From: Rosenbergiella nectarea | Lineage (GTDB): Bacteria; Pseudomonadota; Gammaproteobacteria; Enterobacterales; Enterobacteriaceae | DNA: 64,000 nt | Reading direction: 5' to 3' | NCBI RefSeq assembly: GCF_900111105.1 | Contig: NZ_FOGC01000009.1 | Location: 113,020-177,019 of the forward strand | Shown here: piece after piece, positions 1 to 7,702 of the stretch | Layout of the letters: each line of letters begins with the position of its first letter | How positions within the stretch are numbered: position 1 is the first letter of the stretch | Translations under genes and position numbers: made by a program | The notes under the pieces: generated by a model | The model's database searches: none | Told to the model about the DNA's origin: nothing | Seen by the model: only the letters and a program-made list of their open reading frames with translations

Positions 1-584
1 TCGACGTCGCTGCCGAGCATGTCGACACTTATCTGACTTGGGGGGAACCACCGGCACAGGTCGCGGAGAAGGTTACTAAAGTTCGGGCTAAAGCGGCGGA
101 AAATGGGCGTGAGGTCGAGTTCGGTATTCGTCTCCACGTCATTGTTCGTGACACCGAACAAGAAGCCTGGCAGGCGGCAGAACAACTGATCGCCCATTTG
201 GATGATGATACGATCGCCCGTGCACAAGCCATATTCTCGCGGATGGACTCGACTGGCCAAGCAAGAATGCGGGAACTACATGGCGGGTCCCGGGATAATT
301 TAGAGATTTCCCCCAACCTCTGGGCAGGGATTGGATTAGTAAGAGGGGGTGCAGGAACCGCATTAGTGGGGGATCCACAACAAGTTGCTGCTCGGATCCG
401 CGAGTACCAAGCGATAGGGATCAATAAATTTATTCTGTCAGGCTACCCACACCTTGAAGAAGCATGGTCGTTCGCCGAGCGGGTTATGCCACTCTTTTCG
501 ACGGGAGAAGGGGCTGTGCGACAGGGACCACATGGCGAAACCATTGGTAACACTGAACTACCGCGTCAGGTCAGTGCCAGTTAG
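1..584 (+). CDS. ssuD: Alkanesulfonate monooxygenase, C-terminal part (cut by window edge)
   Basis: The first complete codon in frame is at base 3; the 5' part lies outside the window. About 193 residues remain, ending at TAG 582-584. They align by eye with the C-terminal half of SsuD, the FMNH2-dependent luciferase-like enzyme that releases sulfite from alkanesulfonates in the cytoplasm: conserved stretches are [41 protein letters not shown] and [10 protein letters not shown]. In E. coli the operon continues with ssuC and ssuB. Here a strong terminator follows at once, so ssuD is the last gene of its unit and any transporter genes must lie upstream or elsewhere. Confidence 0.93.
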   Translation, partial: DVAAEHVDTYLTWGEPPAQVAEKVTKVRAKAAENGREVEFGIRLHVIVRDTEQEAWQAAEQLIAHLDDDTIARAQAIFSRMDSTGQARMRELHGGSRDNLEISPNLWAGIGLVRGGAGTALVGDPQQVAARIREYQAIGINKFILSGYPHLEEAWSFAERVMPLFSTGEGAVRQGPHGETIGNTELPRQVSAS

Positions 585-601
585 TCAGGAAAAGTCCCAA
601 T

Positions 602-641
602 AAAAACGCCGCTCAATCTATAGATGTTGAGCGGCGTTTTT
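602..641. terminator. Bidirectional intrinsic terminator between ssuD and ssuA-like gene
   Basis: A perfect 15-bp inverted repeat (602-616 with 627-641, 10-base loop) has a GC-rich core ACGCCGCTCAA flanked by A and T tracts, so it can stop transcripts from both converging genes. Confidence 0.9.
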
Positions 642-658
642 TGTTCTGCAGTGATCAG

Positions 659-1603
659 CTAGTGGCTGGCGTCTTGTGACCAGGTTGCACGGTTAACCTG
701 TACTTGGCCGGGAATAAGATGAATTTTACTGAACGCATCGGCTAGCGTCTGCTGCTGGGCAAATACCTCAGGTGTCATACGCTCGGTGGTGTAGTCGAGG
801 CGGGCTAATGTGGTGTGCCAGTAGTCAATGCTTAATCCTGTGGCCGTAGAAAGCAACTGCGCGGTCTCTTCTTTATGGCTGTTTGCCCATTGCCCGCTCT
901 CTTTTAACGTATTGACCACTTCTAATGCCAGCTTAGGAGAACCTTCGGCAAATTTACGACGAGATAAGAAGAAGGAGTAGTGAGGGACTAATCCTTCGGC
1001 AGTGGTAATTGTACGGGCATGGGTGACTTGGCTGACTTCTGCGTAGTAGGGGTCCCAAATTGCCCAGGCATCGACGGCACCCTTTTGGAACGCCGCTCGC
1101 GCGTCTGCAGGAGGTAGATAGACGGGTTGAATATCCTGATAACTCAGCCCGGCATGTTGCAATGCCGCGACCAATAAATAGTTCACATCAGACCCTTTAT
1201 TCAGCGCAACGCGTTTGCCTTTTAACTCCGCCACACTGTGGATAGGAGAATTGGCGGGGACAACAATCGCTTCATTTTTGGGGTTAGCCACCGAGTGAGC
1301 TAAATAAACTAAATCGGCTTTAGCCGCTTGAGCGAATATAGGGGGGGCATCGCCGGTTGCGCCAATATCCACACTACCAATATTTAATCCTTCCAATAAT
1401 TGCGGGCCAGCTGGAAACTCAACCCAGCGAACGGTAACGCCTTGCGAGGCGAATCTTTTTTCGAGGGTATGCTGCGATTTAATAATCGTGAAGAGGCTGG
1501 CTTTTTGATAACCAATCGTTACCACGGATTGCTCAGCAAAGCTCAGGGTCGGTATCAGTAATAAGCTCGTCACAACAAGACTTGAGGTAAAAATCTTTTT
1601 CAT
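659..1603 (-). CDS. SsuA-like periplasmic aliphatic sulfonate-binding protein
   Basis: A 314-residue protein with a signal peptide (about residues 1-23, MKKIFTSS... ending SFA) and the substrate-binding fold of the SsuA/TauA/NMT1 family. Shared landmarks with E. coli SsuA are IGYQK near the mature N-terminus, WVEFPAGPQLLEGLN, GDAPPIFAQAAKADLVY, LKGKRVALNKGS and PADARAAFQKGAVDAWAIWDPYY. It would deliver a sulfonate to an ABC importer. It stands alone on the minus strand, convergent with ssuD, with no permease or ATPase next to it. Identity to SsuA is clearly partial by eye, so it may be a paralogue with a different sulfonate preference; I therefore give no symbol. Confidence 0.82.
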   Translation of the reverse strand: MKKIFTSSLVVTSLLLIPTLSFAEQSVVTIGYQKASLFTIIKSQHTLEKRFASQGVTVRWVEFPAGPQLLEGLNIGSVDIGATGDAPPIFAQAAKADLVYLAHSVANPKNEAIVVPANSPIHSVAELKGKRVALNKGSDVNYLLVAALQHAGLSYQDIQPVYLPPADARAAFQKGAVDAWAIWDPYYAEVSQVTHARTITTAEGLVPHYSFFLSRRKFAEGSPKLALEVVNTLKESGQWANSHKEETAQLLSTATGLSIDYWHTTLARLDYTTERMTPEVFAQQQTLADAFSKIHLIPGQVQVNRATWSQDASH

Positions 1604-1959
1604 CAGTACTCCGGCGATGCACGTAGGAAAGACTGTTATCTATAGCAACTTTACTGCAGCAGGGTAACTATGAAAAAAGACAAAGGATATCCATTAATGT
1701 GATTAGCCATTAACCGTAGAGCGACCGAGTGGTTAGCGGTAGTCTTCTTATTTTACCGCGGCATTCTCGGTAATCTGTCTTAATTTACCGTAAATGATAA
1801 AAGAGAGAATAACCCGCTCACAGGAAATACGTACGGCAATTCCCCCGAAAATACGAATGTAGGGACCAGAATATAATCCACCGAAGAATAAAAGTATGAA
1901 ATTAACTTTTATTTAGCATTATTCTTAGTAAGAAAAGAGTGGTCCACGATAATCGGAAC
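1604..1959. other. Intergenic region between ssuA-like gene and nudK
   Basis: 356 bases with no convincing gene. It must hold the minus-strand promoter of the ssuA-like gene and the 3' flank of nudK. A 10-codon ORF (1670-1702) has no supporting context. Short imperfect inverted repeats around TACCG/CGGTA (1754-1773) are visible, but I assign no function to them. Confidence 0.4.
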
Positions 1960-2565
1960 TTAGCTAGCCTGTGTTTCTGCGTCTAACACTTTATTAATGA
2001 TCGCATACTGTAACAGCATAATCGTTTTCGCATCATTAATTTCGCCTTGTTGCATCATCGTAACGGCTTGTTCGAAAGAGAGTTCAAGCACTTCAATATC
2101 TTCGCCTTCTTCAAAGATCCCACCGCCAGAATTTATACGGTCATGGGGGGTGTATTCGGCGATAAAGAAATGCAGCTTTTCGGTAACCGCTCCTGGGCTC
2201 ATCCATGCATCGAAGATCTTGGACACCTGCTGAATACGATAACCTGTTTCTTCCTCTATTTCTGCGCGGATCCGGGTGATCGGATCTTCTCCTTCTAGTA
2301 AGCCTGCCGCAGTTTCGATCAGTACGCCGGAATCACCCTGGATCTTTAACGGTAAACGAAACTGGCGAGTTAAAATAATGGATTGCTGTGCGCGGTTATA
2401 GAGAAAGACGGTTACACCATCCCCTTTATTATACACTTCACGGCTGAAGGTCTGTTGACTACCGTCTATCCGCTGGTAATCAACCGTGTATTTTTTCAGG
2501 GAATACCAATCATCAGAAAGAATTTGTTCGTTAATAATGGTTATTGAGCGGGGGGTTGTAGACAT
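1960..2565 (-). CDS. nudK: GDP-mannose pyrophosphatase (Nudix hydrolase)
   Basis: 201 residues, close in length to E. coli NudK (191). The Nudix region is GLLEGEDPITRIRAEIEEET followed by GY (about residues 88-109), followed by the family stretch SPGAVTEKLHFFIAEY and EDIEVLELSFEQA. The N-terminal ILSDDWYSLKKYTVDY resembles the start of NudK. Family members hydrolyse GDP-mannose to GMP and mannose-1-phosphate. The start is set by a strong AAGGAGG four bases before ATG. It is a single-gene unit next to a carbohydrate-type porin; a functional link to the porin is only inference. Confidence 0.85.
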   Translation of the reverse strand: MSTTPRSITIINEQILSDDWYSLKKYTVDYQRIDGSQQTFSREVYNKGDGVTVFLYNRAQQSIILTRQFRLPLKIQGDSGVLIETAAGLLEGEDPITRIRAEIEEETGYRIQQVSKIFDAWMSPGAVTEKLHFFIAEYTPHDRINSGGGIFEEGEDIEVLELSFEQAVTMMQQGEINDAKTIMLLQYAIINKVLDAETQAS

Positions 2566-2626
2566 GGTGCCTCCTTGGTCGAGGCAAAAAGGTAACGCTT
2601 CAAGGAGAGGCTGGCAAGAGAAGAAT

Positions 2627-2655
2627 CTCCGTACCCGATGAGGTCGGATACGGAG
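2627..2655 (-). terminator. Stem-loop downstream of the porin gene
   Basis: Twelve-base arms CTCCGTACCCGA (2627-2638) and TCGGATACGGAG (2644-2655) pair with one mismatch, just past the porin stop codon. On the minus strand the hairpin is followed by a weak pyrimidine-rich tail (ATTCTTCTCTT). Confidence 0.6.
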
Positions 2656-2662
2656 AGGGGGC

Positions 2663-4003
2663 TTAGAAGCTCAAGTTGGCGCTGATACCACCGACTAAAG
2701 CATTTTTCACGCCGTTCTCGGCACCTGGTGCGACAACGTATTGCAGGTTAGGACGAACTTGCAGCCAGTTGGTTGCATGAATATTGTAATACACTTCATA
2801 GTCATACTCTGAACCGTGCTGAATCGGGATCCAAGCTGGGTTGCTATCGTAATAAGCACCGTTAGAACGGTTTTCACGACGTTGCATAGTTGAATAGCTT
2901 GAGTTGACGTGGATACGGGAGGCGCCAATTCCGATTTCATCTTCTGGACGTGCGTCGGCTAGGCCTTTCCATACCAGAGTCAGCGATTGGTAATTATCAA
3001 TTTTCGCTGTCTTATGGTCGTTCATCACCGCTTGAGCCGTTAAGGTTAGGCCGCGATCGCTACCCCCTGGTTGGGAAAAAAGTTGTTGTTGGGCAAGTAC
3101 ATAGCCGCCGTAAGCATGAGCGGTATCGGTATTTCCATTACGCCATGAGCCATAGACTTGGTCACGGACAGAAGAGTAATAACCCCCTAAACGGTAGTTA
3201 CCTTTTAAGTTGTCTGGACCGAAGGTTGGGTGCCAAACGACTTCTGCTGGAACCAAGTTTCCTTCTGTTTGACTGACTTCAAAACGGAAACCATCGCCAC
3301 GGTCATAGTTGTAAGGGGTTTGGTTATAGAAACCCACTTGGAAGAAAACATCAGGCGTGATGTTGACGGCAACACGGCCACCCCATTGAGAGACTGGCCA
3401 GTTGTACCAGTGATCACCACGCCAGTTACCTGCTTGGCCGCCACCGAAGGCCAAGTTTTGGAACTTACTGTCGATGGAATCAAAGTCTTCACCTACGGTG
3501 ACGCGACCCGCTTTCACATCCACTAAGTTGTCGAAGAAATGCTTACGTAACCAAAACTGCGTTAAACGCCACGTCTGACCACGGCCATAAACTTCCTGGA
3601 CGGAAGAGAGTGTGCCATTACGGCTGACGGCATCGTCCGATAAGTTACGGCCATTACGGTCAGTAATGGTCATTTGGAACTCGGTATCGTTCCAACCTAA
3701 AAGCTTCTCAAGATCTAAATCAACGCCAAAAGCCCATTGGTCAGAATAACGCATGGTGGTTGAGGAGCGGTAGCCTCCGGCTAAATTAGCCGCACTTTCC
3801 ATGGTGTAATTGACCTGAAAATCCACGCCTTCATCTTTTAATTGACTACGCGTGCCATTCCAGTCACCCAGCATCCAAGCGGAGTCGTAACTGAAGGGTT
3901 CTGCCGCGTGTGCCGCGGGTAACGCGCTTGCGCAGCTGACCGCCACGAGGGACATCGCAAAGAAAGAAGGTGAACGTAAGAAAAATTTATTTTTTATTTT
4001 CAT
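2663..4003 (-). CDS. OprB-family carbohydrate-selective porin
   Basis: 446 residues with a signal peptide (MKIKNKFFLRS... ending AAHAA, about residue 34) and a C-terminal Phe (ISANLSF), as expected of an outer-membrane beta-barrel. The N-terminal MLGDWNGTRSQLKDEGVDF is the hallmark of the OprB/carbohydrate porin family, followed by alternating aromatic-rich strands. OprB-type porins carry glucose and other sugars across the outer membrane. The ATG at 4003 follows a GGGAT ribosome site by nine bases and gives a proper signal peptide; a longer reading frame upstream does not. It occupies a place near spf where E. coli has polA. No sugar transporter lies beside it. Confidence 0.88.
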   Translation of the reverse strand: MKIKNKFFLRSPSFFAMSLVAVSCASALPAAHAAEPFSYDSAWMLGDWNGTRSQLKDEGVDFQVNYTMESAANLAGGYRSSTTMRYSDQWAFGVDLDLEKLLGWNDTEFQMTITDRNGRNLSDDAVSRNGTLSSVQEVYGRGQTWRLTQFWLRKHFFDNLVDVKAGRVTVGEDFDSIDSKFQNLAFGGGQAGNWRGDHWYNWPVSQWGGRVAVNITPDVFFQVGFYNQTPYNYDRGDGFRFEVSQTEGNLVPAEVVWHPTFGPDNLKGNYRLGGYYSSVRDQVYGSWRNGNTDTAHAYGGYVLAQQQLFSQPGGSDRGLTLTAQAVMNDHKTAKIDNYQSLTLVWKGLADARPEDEIGIGASRIHVNSSYSTMQRRENRSNGAYYDSNPAWIPIQHGSEYDYEVYYNIHATNWLQVRPNLQYVVAPGAENGVKNALVGGISANLSF

Positions 4004-4359
4004 TATTTTTATCCCGAAAAAAGGTGTTAACACTCTGAAGAGGTTACCGCAGAATAACGCGTAAATTAGTGCCAATTTTATTAAATATTTGTACTTTTAG
4101 ACTTCGATCACGAAAAAGGTCATCACTTCAACAAGTGAGTCATGATGCACTCCTTAGGCTGATTTGATGCAGAAAAGAAGTCTCAAAAAACGGGGGCAGA
4201 GCATACGCCTTTTTTTATGTTTGAGAAACATATTTTTAACATTATTGCGAGGGGTAAGGGGGATTTATGTGATCTATCCAGCGTAAATTGCCTGAAAAGG
4301 CTATTTTTGAATCAAAAAAGCGCTTTCCCGCTCTTAAAAATTGGGGTACATTTTCCCTT
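4004..4359. other. Intergenic region between porin gene and spf
   Basis: 356 bases holding the divergent promoters of the porin (minus) and Spot 42 (plus). An AT-rich stretch and one half-match to a CRP site (TGTGATCTATCC, near 4268) are visible. A TACATT hexamer at 4347-4352 is correctly placed as the -10 of spf. No protein gene is seen; polA, the usual left neighbour of spf, is absent. Confidence 0.5.
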
Positions 4360-4470
4360 GTAGGGTACAGAGGTAAGATGTTCTATCTTTAAGACCTTTT
4401 ACTTCACGTAATCGGATTAGGCTAGAAATTAGCCGCCCCAGCGAGCTCGTTTATCGCTGGGGCGTTTTTT
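4360..4470 (+). ncRNA. spf: Spot 42 small RNA
   Basis: The 111-base stretch is nearly the E. coli Spot 42 RNA: it opens GTAGGGTACAGAGGTAAGAT, continues GTTCTATCTTTAAGACC and TTTTACTTCACGTAATCGG, and ends in a GCCCCAGCGA/TCGCTGGGGC terminator hairpin with a T6 tail (4465-4470). Spot 42 is an Hfq-dependent RNA that represses secondary carbon-source genes (galK and others) when cAMP-CRP is low. The three unstructured base-pairing regions are intact. Its right neighbour is yihA as in E. coli, but polA on the left has been replaced by the porin gene. Confidence 0.95.
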
Positions 4471-4493
4471 CGTTTGGGGGAAGGAAAAAAGGA

Positions 4494-5123
4494 TTATTCT
4501 TCAGCAGCTTCCTGCTGTTCACTGTATTCGCTAAACCAGTCATCTAACTTCTGGCTTAACTTATCGATTCCCAACTTCTTCAGGGAAGAGAAAAGCTCCA
4601 CTTGCACATCACCCATAAAAGCTAGGCTTGCTTCACGCACCATCGCGAGTTGCTTTTTACGTGCGCCAGAGGCTAGTTTATCGGCTTTAGTGAGCAGTAC
4701 TAGTACCGGTATATCGCTCGCGACCGCCCAAGTGACCATTTGTTGGTCGAGCTCCTTCATGGGATGGCGGATATCCATCAATACCACGAGACCTTTTAGG
4801 GCTTGGCGGACTTCTAAATATTCACCCAAAGATTTTTGCCATTTACGTTTAACTTCTTCTGGCACCTCGGCATAGCCATAACCGGGTAAATCTACTAAGC
4901 GTACACCGTCTGCTACTTCAAATAGGTTAATGAGTTGCGTACGTCCCGGTGTCTTACTGGTGCGTGCAAGACTTTTTTGTTGGGTTAAGGCATTCAACGC
5001 ACTCGACTTTCCGGCATTAGAGCGGCCAGCAAAGGCGACTTCCGCGCCCGTATCGTCCGGTAGATGACGAACATCTGGGGCACTAGTTACAAAATGAGTG
5101 ACGTGATAATTCCAGCTCGGCAC
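4494..5123 (-). CDS. yihA: Ribosome biogenesis GTPase YihA/EngB/YsxC
   Basis: A small Era/Obg-superfamily GTPase needed for large-subunit assembly. G1 is [10 protein letters not shown]2 lies near [10 protein letters not shown]3 is DLPGYGYA and G4 is TKAD; 209 residues against 210 in E. coli. I choose the GTG at 5123 because a GGAG sits six bases upstream and the resulting N-terminus ([11 protein letters not shown]) matches the family; a GTG at 5135 is in frame but would lie on top of that ribosome site. It is a single gene, convergent with spf. Confidence 0.95.
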   Translation of the reverse strand: MPSWNYHVTHFVTSAPDVRHLPDDTGAEVAFAGRSNAGKSSALNALTQQKSLARTSKTPGRTQLINLFEVADGVRLVDLPGYGYAEVPEEVKRKWQKSLGEYLEVRQALKGLVVLMDIRHPMKELDQQMVTWAVASDIPVLVLLTKADKLASGARKKQLAMVREASLAFMGDVQVELFSSLKKLGIDKLSQKLDDWFSEYSEQQEAAEE

Positions 5124-5388
5124 AGCAAACTCCACATAATTTTAGCAGCATAAACCGCGAGTATACCTGCCTTTTGCCTAGATTTCGCGCATTGTTATCG
5201 TATCGTGGCTGACGCCGTGCGTGGCGGAGAGTTTTATTGACCGTCCGGCGAATTGACTTCCAGGCTCAAGTCTCGTGATGTGTGGCCGATATTCGGTAAA
5301 AATCAATAAAAACCAATGGATGATTAAAAAGTGAAATTTAGTCCTAATGTCGCCTTGTGTTATGGGTTTCTTGAACTACAGTTAATCC

Positions 5389-5500
5389 GCTAACGGAGGG
5401 CTTTAGGGAACGTTGTTCAGGGATCGGGATGCGAACATCAACGTAACGGATTTACGAAAAAAGGACGAAAGGGCGGTAACCTTAGTGTTACCGCTTTTTT
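5389..5500 (+). ncRNA. Probable CsrC-type CsrA-sequestering small RNA
   Basis: This non-coding stretch lies between yihA and yihI, exactly where csrC sits in E. coli. Six GGA triplets occur within about 70 bases (5395, 5407, 5421, 5427, 5448, 5463), several as AGGGA or ACGGA, the signature of CsrA-binding decoy RNAs. It ends in a perfect terminator: GCGGTAAC (5473-5480), six-base loop, GTTACCGC (5487-5494), then T6. A possible promoter is TTGTGT (5355-5360), 16-base spacer, TACAGT (5377-5382), giving a start near 5389. At about 112 bases it would be much shorter than E. coli CsrC, so the true 5' end could be further upstream. Confidence 0.5.
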
Positions 5501-5567
5501 ATTGTCCAAGTTTCTGCTAGATTCGCGCCCAGAACCTATCGAAGTAATCCTCCTTGAGACTGACATT

Positions 5568-6074
5568 ATGAAGCAACCTTCCAGACCGACCAAAAGCAAG
5601 TCTACGGAACGTCGTAAAACACGTGCCGAACTGAATCTTGAAGGCCGAGAGCGTAAACGCAAAAGCAAGCTTAAAGGCAATGTCGCCGGCAATCGTAGTC
5701 ACCCTAAAGTGACTCAACAGCAAGGCAACGCCGGACCGAAGAAAAGTGACCCACGTCTTGGAAGTAAAACGCCTGTGCCTTTGGTCGCTGAAGGTAAAGT
5801 CGCTGTCGCACCGGTAGCAGCGAACGCTCACGCTGAACCCGAAAAAATGACCCGCCAACAAGAATTACGGATGTTGGAAAACGACCCACGTTTAGATCAA
5901 CTGCTGGACCGCCTCGAAGCGGGCGATACGCTAAGCGGTGAAGATCAAACCTGGCTCGAAGCGCGTTTAGACCGCATTGAAGAGCTAATGGTCTTGCTGG
6001 GTATTGATATTGATGATGACGAGAAAGACGACGAAGCGGAAGAAGATATGTACCGCTTGTTGAAAGGACAGTAA
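5568..6074 (+). CDS. yihI: Der GTPase-activating protein YihI
   Basis: 168 residues. The N-terminal half is very basic (KSTERRKTRAELNLEGRERKRKS) and the C-terminal half acidic (LENDPRLDQLLDRLEAGDTL ... DIDDDEKDDEAEEDMY), the typical YihI arrangement. YihI stimulates the GTPase Der and so modulates 50S ribosome maturation. The ATG at 5568 gives the family N-terminus; an in-frame TTG upstream would run into the preceding terminator. The neighbours (yihA before, hemN after) match E. coli order. Confidence 0.9.
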   Translation: MKQPSRPTKSKSTERRKTRAELNLEGRERKRKSKLKGNVAGNRSHPKVTQQQGNAGPKKSDPRLGSKTPVPLVAEGKVAVAPVAANAHAEPEKMTRQQELRMLENDPRLDQLLDRLEAGDTLSGEDQTWLEARLDRIEELMVLLGIDIDDDEKDDEAEEDMYRLLKGQ

Positions 6075-6130
6075 TGCTGCGTGGCAGGGCGAGTGATCGC
6101 CCTGCCATTCATCAGAAGGATTAATTGATA

Positions 6131-6337
6131 ATGCATTGGCTTGGATCAATTCCTGCCGGATTATTCGCCTGTTATCTCGTCTGGAGTGTTAGTAAACTTT
6201 TACGCTTGTCGCACAGGAAGTCTGTGTTGCACCGACGTTTATTTTCTCGCAATGGGCGAGCAAAGCGCGGCGGTAAAGCCAACGTAAGAGGTAAGCATGC
6301 TGCTGCAAGACGTCGAATGGGATCAGGCACTGATTGA
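6131..6337 (+). CDS. Small basic membrane protein ORF, hypothetical
   Basis: A 68-codon frame starts at ATG 6131 with AGAAGGA about ten bases upstream. It encodes one hydrophobic segment (about residues 4-24, WLGSIPAGLFACYLVWSVSK) followed by a very Arg/Lys-rich tail, and its last 41 bases overlap the start of hemN in another frame. I do not recognise it. Several Enterobacterales carry a longer DUF2489-type membrane protein in this yihI-hemN slot; this could be a truncated remnant of such a gene or a real small protein coupled to hemN translation. Evidence for expression is only the ribosome site and position. Confidence 0.35.
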   Translation: MHWLGSIPAGLFACYLVWSVSKLLRLSHRKSVLHRRLFSRNGRAKRGGKANVRGKHAAARRRMGSGTD

Positions 6338-7670
6338 AAAATATAATTCTTCCTCCCCTCGCTACACCTCTTATCCCACGGCGTTAGAATTTTCTCCTCG
6401 CTTTTCTGAAGAGGATTTCCGTGAGGCAGCACAACGCTATCCCACGCGCCCGCTTTCCCTTTATCTTCATATCCCTTTTTGTCATCAGCTTTGTTATTTT
6501 TGTGGCTGCAATAAAGTCGTCACCCGCCATTCGGAGAAAGCTGAGCGCTATTTACAGCAGTTAATCAATGAGATCCGCACCCGCGCGACGCTGTTCTCCC
6601 TACGTCCGTTGACACAGATCCATTTTGGCGGCGGCACCCCTACCTTTCTCAGCGATGCGCAACTTGCCGAGGTAATGCGTGTGATTACTGAGGTCTTTAC
6701 GGTTGATAACTCAGCCGAGATCTCCTTGGAGCTGGATCCTCGACAATTCCCGCTCGAACGGTTGGCCGCCCTACGTCGCATCGGGTTTAATCGTTTAAGT
6801 ATGGGGGTACAAGATTTCGACCCAGTGGTGCAACAGCGAGTCAACCGCGAGCAAGATGAGGCGCAGATTGTCGAACTGATTACGGCCATGAAGAGGCTGG
6901 GTTTTACCTCAACCAATATCGATTTAATTTATGGATTGCCCCAGCAGACGGCGGAAAGTTTTGCGCATACTATCGATAGGGTCCTGACGCTGCGCCCTGA
7001 TCGGATGAGTGTGTTCAATTATGCACATATGCCAGAGCTCTTCGCCGCCCAGCGAAAAATTAAGTCAGACGAACTGCCGAGTGCCGCGCAAAAGTTGCGG
7101 ATATTACAACAGACAATTATGCAGTTGCAGGCAGGGGGCTATCAATTTATCGGTATGGATCACTTTGCGCTGCCGGAAGACGAGCTGGCTCGCGCGCAAC
7201 GTGCTGGCAGCTTGCAGCGTAATTTTCAGGGGTATACCACGCAAAGTCAGACCGACTTATTAGGGGTTGGGGTATCGGCAATCAGTATGGTCGGTGACAC
7301 TTATAGCCAGAATGAGAAAACACTCACCGGCTGGGCGTCACGCTTGGCTGAGAAAGGGAGTGCTATAGTACGCGGCCTCACACTGAGTGCAGAAGATTGT
7401 CTACGCCGTGACATCATTACCACCCTGATGTGCCAATTTTCGATTGAGATTAGCCAAGTAGAGGCTAGAATCTCGCAACCTTTCGACGACTATTTTGCCG
7501 AAGAACTCCGCCTATTGGCGCCGATGCAGGACGATGGCTTGCTAAGGATCACGCCGGAGCGGATTCAGGTGACGGCAAAAGGGAGGTTGTTAGTCCGACA
7601 TATTTGTCTATGTTTTGATCAGTACTCGCGTGCCCGCGCCGCCCAGCAGGCGTTTTCACGGGTGATCTAA
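6297..7670 (+). CDS. hemN: Oxygen-independent coproporphyrinogen III dehydrogenase
   Basis: A 457-residue radical SAM enzyme that decarboxylates coproporphyrinogen III to protoporphyrinogen IX without oxygen, in the cytoplasm (heme synthesis). The cluster-binding cysteines C62, C66 and C69 are in FCHQLCYFCGCNK. The GGGTP motif (HFGGGTPTF) binds SAM, and the HemN C-terminal domain follows. Length equals E. coli HemN. The ATG overlaps a small upstream frame; an AAGAGG lies a few bases upstream (6286-6291). It converges with glnG across a shared hairpin. Confidence 0.97.
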   Translation: MLLQDVEWDQALIEKYNSSSPRYTSYPTALEFSPRFSEEDFREAAQRYPTRPLSLYLHIPFCHQLCYFCGCNKVVTRHSEKAERYLQQLINEIRTRATLFSLRPLTQIHFGGGTPTFLSDAQLAEVMRVITEVFTVDNSAEISLELDPRQFPLERLAALRRIGFNRLSMGVQDFDPVVQQRVNREQDEAQIVELITAMKRLGFTSTNIDLIYGLPQQTAESFAHTIDRVLTLRPDRMSVFNYAHMPELFAAQRKIKSDELPSAAQKLRILQQTIMQLQAGGYQFIGMDHFALPEDELARAQRAGSLQRNFQGYTTQSQTDLLGVGVSAISMVGDTYSQNEKTLTGWASRLAEKGSAIVRGLTLSAEDCLRRDIITTLMCQFSIEISQVEARISQPFDDYFAEELRLLAPMQDDGLLRITPERIQVTAKGRLLVRHICLCFDQYSRARAAQQAFSRVI

Positions 7671-7700
7671 TCGGGCCTAAGCGTGGCTAGACCCGATTAG
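7667..7700. terminator. Hairpin between convergent hemN and glnG
   Basis: Perfect nine-base arms CTAATCGGG (7667-7675) and CCCGATTAG (7692-7700) flank a 16-base loop. The left arm includes the hemN stop codon. There is no T run on either strand, so termination may be weak or it may serve as an mRNA 3' end. Confidence 0.5.
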
Positions 7701-7702
7701 TG

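Noticed and set aside
29-424. Minus-strand open frame of 131 codons
   Set aside because: It lies opposite ssuD, which has clear family similarity in the plus frame; no ribosome site or recognisable domain.
1670-1702. Ten-codon ORF as a leader peptide
   Set aside because: It faces away from the ssuA-like gene it would have to regulate, and shows no attenuator structure.
5136-5388. A second small RNA or REP-type repeat upstream of the CsrC candidate
   Set aside because: Only scattered short palindromes, no terminator and no repeated copy elsewhere in the window.
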